The translations under genes were made by a program, and so were the position numbers. Source: Fervidibacter sinensis (lineage in GTDB: Bacteria; Armatimonadota; Fervidibacteria; Fervidibacterales; Fervidibacteraceae). From it: a stretch of DNA of 64,000 nt. Under the pieces are notes generated by a model that was not told where the DNA came from, ran no database searches, and saw only the letters and a list, made by a program, of their open reading frames with translations. Below, one piece after another: positions 59,606 through 64,000 of this stretch. The stretch lies in assembly GCA_032161045.1 (NCBI GenBank), contig JAVHTH010000010.1. One strand, written 5' to 3'. Numbering within the stretch: position 1 is the first letter of the stretch; each line of letters starts with the position of its first letter.

Positions 59606-61414
59606 ATGGCAAGGCGGGGGCAAGATGGCATTATGTCACTCAGTGTCCCACCCGTTGCTTTTGTGTTTTTGCTGGCGGTGCTTAATTTTCCGTTTGCCCG
59701 TTGGCTGAAAAGATTCGCTTTAACTCAAGCGGATTTGGCTGCCCTGTGGGCGATGTTAGCAGTTGCGACGGGCATCGCTTGTGAATGGGCGGAAGCGCCG
59801 GGTTTGTCGGGGTTCCTCGCTTGGTTTGATAACCCAGCCAACCGTTACAGCGAACTGATTCAGCCCTATGTGCCATCTTGGATGATTCACGACTACAAAG
59901 ACGCACTGAGAGCATTCTTTGGCGGTCATCAGCCTTATGACCTTTACCGCCTTGACCATTTGCGTGCTTGGCTTGTGCCGTTTCTCGGTTGGAGCGGGTT
60001 AATCATCACCCTTGTGTTTTTGATGCTTTGTTTGCTGATTTTGCTGGCGCCGAGGTGGCTTGAGCAGGAACGGCTCAGTTACCCAATTGCAACTGTGCCC
60101 ATTTACCTTTCCCACGACGGTTGGGCATCAAGGCTTTTGCCCAATTGGCGATTTTGGTTTGGTTTCATCATCGCTGCCATTTACGATACCGTCTACGGCT
60201 TGGTCTTTTGGTGGCGAGGGCAAACATCGCAGGCGTGGAAGGGCATTGACATCTCTCAATTCATCATCAACCGACCTTGGAATGTCATTGGTTGGACCCC
60301 GATTCCGCTCTTGCCCTTCATGATGGCGCTCAGTTACTTCATCCCCGCCGATATGGCTTTTTCGGGCGTTTTCTTCTTCTGGTTCCGCAAGGCACAGCAA
60401 ATCATCGCTTCGGCATTGGGACACGATGTCGTGCCCTTGTGGGGTGGGATGGCAGGTGCCGCGAGAGTCCCATACTTGACAGAACAATCGGTCGGTGCAA
60501 TGGTGGCACTCTTTTGCGTTTACATGTGGCACACGAAAGGCTACTTGTTGAGCGGAGTAGGTGCAAACTTGCAAAGCGCTAATTGGAGCCCGATGCTGCG
60601 GTTTGGGCTTTCCGGTTTGGTCGTCGGCTTAATCGCTTTGTTAGGCTTTGTTGTAGCGATGAAAGGGAGCGCCGGGTTTTTGATGCTTTACCTGCTCATC
60701 TTCATTGCGATCAGCACTGCAGTTTCAAAAATTCGGGCTCAGATTGGACCGCCGATTCACGAGTTTGCCTTTATGGGCGCAAATCGTTGGTTCATTGACT
60801 TGCTGGGTGCGGAAAGATTGGGTGACCGCAACATCACAATCATGGGTTTCCTCTACTTCACCCACCGAATTTGGCGGAGCCACCCGATGCCGCAAATGGC
60901 TGACGGATTCAAAGTCGTGCATGAAGCGAAAGCATTGGACATGAGGTTTGTTGCGGCAATGGTTTTCGCGATTGTCTGGGGCACGATGGCGATGTATTGG
61001 GCAAGATTGCAGGCAGGCTATATTTGGGGCAGCGGTGAACCTTGGGGCTATGCAGGTTGGATTATGGAATGGCGGAACATGAAAGAGCCAAACTATACGG
61101 CTGCGGCTTTCGGAGTCGGCGGGGCGATTTTCACCCTCGCGCTCGTTTGGGTTCACAACCGTTTCCCATTTTTGCCTTTACATCCGGCAGCCTATGCTTT
61201 AGCGATGAACTTCGGCATTGATTATTGCTGGTTCCCAATGCTGCTTGCAGGGTTGGCTAAGACCGCAATTGTTCGCTACGGCGGTCAGCGCGCTTACCAT
61301 GCCCTTGTGCCCTTCGCTTTGGGCATCGTTGTCGGTGAATTCTTGACAGGCAGCGTCTGGAGTTGGATTTGGATTTTGACAGGGCGACCAACATACAGTT
61401 TCAGCATAAATTGA
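59606..61414 (+). CDS. DUF6785/DUF6784-like polytopic membrane protein
   Basis: The intact frame encodes 602 residues with about 12-14 membrane helices (for example VAFVFLLAVLNFPFARWL, LIITLVFLMLCLLILLA). It resembles DUF6785/6784 membrane proteins, which are found in planctomycete-like and Armatimonadota-type genomes and are loosely OPT-transporter-like. Typical motifs are WLEQERLSYPIATVPIYL and HPAAYALAMNFGIDYCWFPML. With the upstream segment from 59498 the protein would be 638 residues, the expected full length; see the interrupted 5' end. No ribosome binding site precedes ATG 59606, so expression of this shorter form is doubtful. Function is unknown; the gene is divergent from copA. Confidence 0.75.
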   Translation: MARRGQDGIMSLSVPPVAFVFLLAVLNFPFARWLKRFALTQADLAALWAMLAVATGIACEWAEAPGLSGFLAWFDNPANRYSELIQPYVPSWMIHDYKDALRAFFGGHQPYDLYRLDHLRAWLVPFLGWSGLIITLVFLMLCLLILLAPRWLEQERLSYPIATVPIYLSHDGWASRLLPNWRFWFGFIIAAIYDTVYGLVFWWRGQTSQAWKGIDISQFIINRPWNVIGWTPIPLLPFMMALSYFIPADMAFSGVFFFWFRKAQQIIASALGHDVVPLWGGMAGAARVPYLTEQSVGAMVALFCVYMWHTKGYLLSGVGANLQSANWSPMLRFGLSGLVVGLIALLGFVVAMKGSAGFLMLYLLIFIAISTAVSKIRAQIGPPIHEFAFMGANRWFIDLLGAERLGDRNITIMGFLYFTHRIWRSHPMPQMADGFKVVHEAKALDMRFVAAMVFAIVWGTMAMYWARLQAGYIWGSGEPWGYAGWIMEWRNMKEPNYTAAAFGVGGAIFTLALVWVHNRFPFLPLHPAAYALAMNFGIDYCWFPMLLAGLAKTAIVRYGGQRAYHALVPFALGIVVGEFLTGSVWSWIWILTGRPTYSFSIN

Positions 61415-61428
61415 GCGATTGCTTTTCC

Positions 61429-61457
61429 TTGACAGTGAGGCTACAGGGTGCTATCCT
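61429..61457 (+). promoter_or_regulatory. Sigma-70 promoter of prs
   Basis: TTGACA (61429-61434) and TATCCT (61452-61457) with a 17-nt spacer, about 60 nt before the prs start. This is among the best consensus promoters in the window. Confidence 0.7.
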
Positions 61458-61517
61458 GTAAGTGTCGGATAAACCCGATGGCTGAACTCCAAACTTTCTC
61501 AGGAGGCGGAAGGGCGG

Positions 61518-62477
61518 ATGCCGGAGCCGAGTTTAAAGATTTTTACGGGAAACGCCAATCCCACATTAGCCCAAGCAGTTGCCGACGAACTTGGCATCCC
61601 TTTGGGCGACATCCTCGTTAGTAGGTTTAGCGATGGAGAGGTTAGGGTCCAAATTCAGGAGAATGTGCGCGGAGCCGATGTGTTCATCATCCAACCGACA
61701 TGTCCGCCAGTGAACGAGAATTTGATGGAACTGCTCATCATGATTGATGCGTTCAAGCGGGCATCGGCTGCAAGGGTGGTTGCCGTCATCCCTTACTACG
61801 GCTATGCCCGTCAGGACCGAAAGGTCAGACCACGAGAGCCGATTTCCGCAAAACTCGTTGCCAATCTATTGACAGTCGCAGGCGCTGACCGAATTCTCTC
61901 CATTGACCTTCATGCAGGTCAAATTCAAGGCTTCTTTGATATTCCCGTTGACAACTTGCCGGCGGGACCTTTGCTGGCTCGCTACCTGCGCGATAAGGGG
62001 TTGAGCAACGAAAATGTCGTTGTTGTCTCGCCTGATGTCGGTGGAGTTGAAAGGGCAACCCTTTTCGCGCGAATGATTCAAGGTGGGCTGGCAATTTTCG
62101 CAAAGCATCGCCCTGATGTGAACAAGAGCGAGATGGTCGCCATCATTGGTGATGTGAAAGGCAAAAGGGCAATACTCGTTGACGACATAGTTGACACCGC
62201 TGGCACTATAACTCAAGCAGCAGCCGCTCTGATAGAAGAAGGTGCGGCAGAAGTTTACGCCTGTTGCACCCATCCCGTTTTGTCTGGACCAGCAGTTGAG
62301 CGCTTGAAGGAATCGCCCATTAAGGAACTCGTTGTGACCGACACTATCCCGTTGCCGTCGGAAAAACAATTTGACCGCCTTAAAGTCCTGTCCATCGCCC
62401 CCCTGCTGGCAAAAGCAATCTTAACAATTCACGAGAACCGTTCCATCAGCGCACTTATACGAGAGACGATGGAGTGA
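61518..62477 (+). CDS. prs: Ribose-phosphate pyrophosphokinase
   Basis: A 319-residue enzyme making phosphoribosyl pyrophosphate from ribose 5-phosphate and ATP, for nucleotides, His, Trp and NAD (the last used by the nicotinate enzyme at 33.8 kb). Motifs: FTGNANPTLAQAV, FSDGEVRVQI, the ATP-binding YARQDRKVRPREPISAKLVANLL, SIDLHAGQIQGFFDIPVDNL and the PRPP loop VDDIVDTAGTI. Length is standard. The start ATG is supported by AGGAGGCGGAAGG, and the gene has its own promoter. It is convergent with the LolA-like gene, 10 nt apart. Confidence 0.97.
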   Translation: MPEPSLKIFTGNANPTLAQAVADELGIPLGDILVSRFSDGEVRVQIQENVRGADVFIIQPTCPPVNENLMELLIMIDAFKRASAARVVAVIPYYGYARQDRKVRPREPISAKLVANLLTVAGADRILSIDLHAGQIQGFFDIPVDNLPAGPLLARYLRDKGLSNENVVVVSPDVGGVERATLFARMIQGGLAIFAKHRPDVNKSEMVAIIGDVKGKRAILVDDIVDTAGTITQAAAALIEEGAAEVYACCTHPVLSGPAVERLKESPIKELVVTDTIPLPSEKQFDRLKVLSIAPLLAKAILTIHENRSISALIRETME

Positions 62478-62487
62478 TTTCGTCCAA

Positions 62488-63258
62488 TTACGGTGCGGGC
62501 TTTGGTCCTTGACCAGATTGCATTGTCGGCATTTCCAACTTCTCCACGACCTTAAACCCTGTTGGTGGTTTGTAAACGAAAACATTTGGCGCCAACCGAG
62601 GGTTGAATGTCACTTTGCTGAACGCAATGGTTTGAGTGATGGTCGTTTGCTTCATCGCTTCTGCAAGAGGGTTAGGTTGCTCTTTAGGACCTCCTCTAAC
62701 GAGGCGCTTGCCCTCTATGGTCACCTTCGTCTGCCACAAAGTGTTATCAGCAATCCAAAGCAATGCGGTTGTGCCATCTTCGGCAGTGACCTTGACAATT
62801 TTCGCTTTCCGCTGCCCTAATTTCTCCTCACCGACAATCTGCGCTTCTTTCACTTTCGTCAGTTGCTCCTTGATGGAGCCTGCCAGCAAGTTACCTCCAG
62901 CGATAGGGACACCCGACTTAGGGGCAGGTCTCTTCAAAACTTGCTTCATAGCAGGAAGTTCCAAGAACATATTTGTGCCGTCGGAAACTATCACCTGCTG
63001 GACACGCCCGCTGGCGTCTTTTATAACGACTCGGAACTTGTTAGGCTTTTGAAAAATCAAGTTGACGACCATAGTCGTCTCTTTCTCGGTGTGGGGAGAT
63101 TTCGTCAGGGTGGTGATTGTCCCTTCCAAAGCCAGTGCTTTTGCTTGGTCGTAACGCTGGGCGAGCGATTCCAAAAGTTTCATCGCATTGTCCTTTTGAG
63201 CGATAGCCGAACCTGTAAAGCAGCACATTAAAAAGAAAAGCCAGCCTGCCGAACGCAT
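62488..63258 (-). CDS. LolA-like secreted outer-membrane lipoprotein-sorting-type protein
   Basis: A 256-residue exported protein. Signal peptide MRSAGWLFFLMCCFTGSAIAQ is followed by a LolA/LppX-type half-barrel (LESLAQRYDQAKALALEGTITTL, VNLIFQKPNKFRVVIKDASG, VSDGTNMFLELPAMKQVLKRP). Similar proteins carry lipoproteins or lipids across the periplasm; the assignment within the superfamily (DUF2092-like versus LolA) is not certain. ATG 63258 is used because GGAGG is about 8 nt upstream; ATG 63264 is too close. It lies downstream of the initiator tRNA on the same strand. Confidence 0.75.
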   Translation of the reverse strand: MRSAGWLFFLMCCFTGSAIAQKDNAMKLLESLAQRYDQAKALALEGTITTLTKSPHTEKETTMVVNLIFQKPNKFRVVIKDASGRVQQVIVSDGTNMFLELPAMKQVLKRPAPKSGVPIAGGNLLAGSIKEQLTKVKEAQIVGEEKLGQRKAKIVKVTAEDGTTALLWIADNTLWQTKVTIEGKRLVRGGPKEQPNPLAEAMKQTTITQTIAFSKVTFNPRLAPNVFVYKPPTGFKVVEKLEMPTMQSGQGPKPAP

Positions 63259-63289
63259 CGCCATCGCCTCCTTCAGGCGTTTATTTTGT

Positions 63290-63447
63290 CACGGGCGATG
63301 GCGGTCCGCAGGCTGGCAGGGGCGGGGGTGGGCAGGGCAGCCCACCAGCGGGAGGGATATGGCGGGGAGCAAATGTCGGGAAGATGGGCAGGTGGGTCGG
63401 GAGGTGAGCCCCAGGGGGTGGCTCCCCGCCGAGGGCTGTTTTTTCAA
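63290..63447. other. GC-rich, hairpin-dense non-coding segment
   Basis: This ~155-nt stretch is visibly richer in G (plus strand) than the rest of the window. It contains a perfect 10-bp inverted pair (63361-63370 with 63421-63430, GGCGGGGAGC/GCTCCCCGCC), a 7-bp hairpin GGTGGGC/GCCCACC around 63330-63350, and a T6 run at 63439-63444 on the plus strand. It may be a structured RNA of a thermophile or the leader of the minus-strand gene. SRP, RNase P and tmRNA signatures were not found. Confidence 0.3.
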
Positions 63448-63468
63448 GGATGACGATAGATGATTGCA

Positions 63469-63545
63469 TGGTTGCGGGGGCGGGATTTGAACCCGCGACC
63501 TCCGGGTTATGAGCCCGGCGAGCTACCTGGCTGCTCTACCCCGCG
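63469..63545 (-). tRNA. tRNA-Met, initiator type (CAU), CCA encoded
   Basis: A 77-nt tRNA with anticodon CAU in GGGCTCATAACCC. The acceptor stem begins CGCGGGG and ends CCCCGCA-A-CCA, giving the unpaired C1-A72 typical of bacterial initiator tRNA. The three G-C pairs (GGG/CCC) next to the anticodon loop also mark an initiator. The T loop GGTTCAAATCC is normal and the CCA end is in the DNA. Confidence 0.95.
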
Positions 63546-63662
63546 CCTATCATGATTGCGACGCACAGTTATCCTTTTTCAAGGTGCCGTGAGCCGCTTT
63601 GTAATTATAACTGCGCTGCCCTGTCATGTCAATATTCTGACGGCGCTCATGTTGCGACCATG

Positions 63663-64000
63663 TCAGGCAAGTTCTGACAGTTCTTTGTCCACTCGTTCAC
63701 AAAGCCAGTGCAAAATGACCAAGTGAGCCTCCTGAACCAAAGCAGTGTCACTTTCGGGAACTTTAATGCAAATGTCCACGAAGTCAGGAACTTGACGACA
63801 ACGAGTGCCAGTCAGCAACGCTGTTGTAGCACCAATTCCTTTTGCCCTTTCAAGACCTCTCAAGACATTCGGCGATGTTCCGCTCGTGCTCAATCCAATT
63901 GCAAGGTCTCCTTCCCGAACCAACGCTTCCACTTGCCTTTCAAAAACTCGCTCAAAACCGTAGTCATTGCTTATCGCCGTCACCGCTGACATGTCAGTAT
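63663..64000 (-). CDS. gmhA: SIS-domain phosphosugar isomerase, GmhA-like (5' end outside window)
   Basis: The C-terminal 110 or so residues of a GmhA-type phosphoheptose isomerase, which makes heptose phosphate for lipopolysaccharide or surface glycans. Visible motifs: DMSAVTAISNDYGFERVFERQV, LSTSGTSPNVLRGLERA (phosphosugar-binding SIS loop), VPDFVDICIKVPES and QEAHLVILHWLCERVD. The frame stays open to the window edge and continues beyond it. The GmhA call over other SIS isomerases is likely because of the NDYGFE and QEAHLVILH patterns. GmhA fits a diderm surface, supporting the outer-membrane inference. Confidence 0.88.
   Translation of the reverse strand, partial: TDMSAVTAISNDYGFERVFERQVEALVREGDLAIGLSTSGTSPNVLRGLERAKGIGATTALLTGTRCRQVPDFVDICIKVPESDTALVQEAHLVILHWLCERVDKELSELA

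Noticed and set aside
63408..63447. Rho-independent terminator on the plus strand (AGCCC/GGGCT with T6)
   Set aside because: No plus-strand gene ends nearby and the stem competes with a better long-range pair; kept only as part of the GC-rich segment.
63281..63469. Proline-rich 62-residue ORF on the minus strand
   Set aside because: Composition (long Pro/Gly runs) reflects the GC-rich non-coding segment; no ribosome binding site or family resemblance.

Overview
The window (64 kb, moderate GC) looks like a chromosomal segment of a diderm, heterotrophic, polysaccharide-degrading bacterium. An outer membrane is suggested by a DUF5916-type protein with a barrel-like C-terminal half and a LolA-like secreted protein. 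The density of secreted glycoside hydrolases (GH3, GH20-like, GH78, GH140, GH9, a beta-helix pectate-lyase-like protein, an esterase), a serpin and a subtilase resembles thermophilic Armatimonadota/Fervidibacteria-type genomes. That placement is an inference from gene content, not a phylogenetic result. There is no rRNA, phage, IS transposase or CRISPR array.

Layout. 1-7.7 kb: a divergent subtilase (cut by the window edge) faces an ECF sigma factor, a zinc-finger anti-sigma factor and a TPR-CHAT (caspase-like) gene broken by a frameshift. 7.8-19.1 kb: a MobA-like nucleotidyltransferase, a ferritin-like protein, GH3, GH20-like, serpin and GH78. 19.4-34.9 kb: a very large DUF4175-like membrane protein, an orphan ABC ATPase, an MNT-HEPN fusion, cysteine desulfurase, a VapBC-like pair, two thioredoxin-fold proteins, an RbsA-RbsC fusion transporter, a PUA-like protein, aminodeoxychorismate synthase, a secreted protein and nicotinate phosphoribosyltransferase. 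35.0-41.4 kb: the F-type ATP synthase operon (two small accessory proteins, a, c, b, delta, alpha, gamma), interrupted between atpA and atpG by a HEPN gene and a small partner, and lacking atpD/atpC here. 41.4-50.1 kb: GH140, beta-helix protein, esterase, and a reverse-strand FecCD permease-GH9 pair. 50.4-64 kb: BlaI/M56 pair, NhaC antiporter, DUF5916-like protein, a possible retropepsin-like protease, copper ATPase, a DUF6785-like membrane protein with an in-frame UGA near its start, prs, a LolA-like protein, initiator tRNA-Met and a partial gmhA.

The most unusual feature is the repeat content. At least three families of short palindromic or tandem elements recur. (1) GTAGGG...CCCTAC palindromes with the same ends but different, still self-complementary stems, including three copies of a ~63-bp double-hairpin unit. 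(2) A ~39-bp GTTCGTAGTAAGGCAC family found only around the 42.8-46.6 kb hydrolase genes. (3) GGGACGC-type tandem tracts that lie inside reading frames. Families 1 and 3 interrupt conserved enzymes in frame (GH78, ATP synthase gamma, copper ATPase), and family 1 supplies the stop codon of three genes. This resembles in-frame palindromic element invasion as known from Rickettsia, but with elements I do not recognise as a named family.
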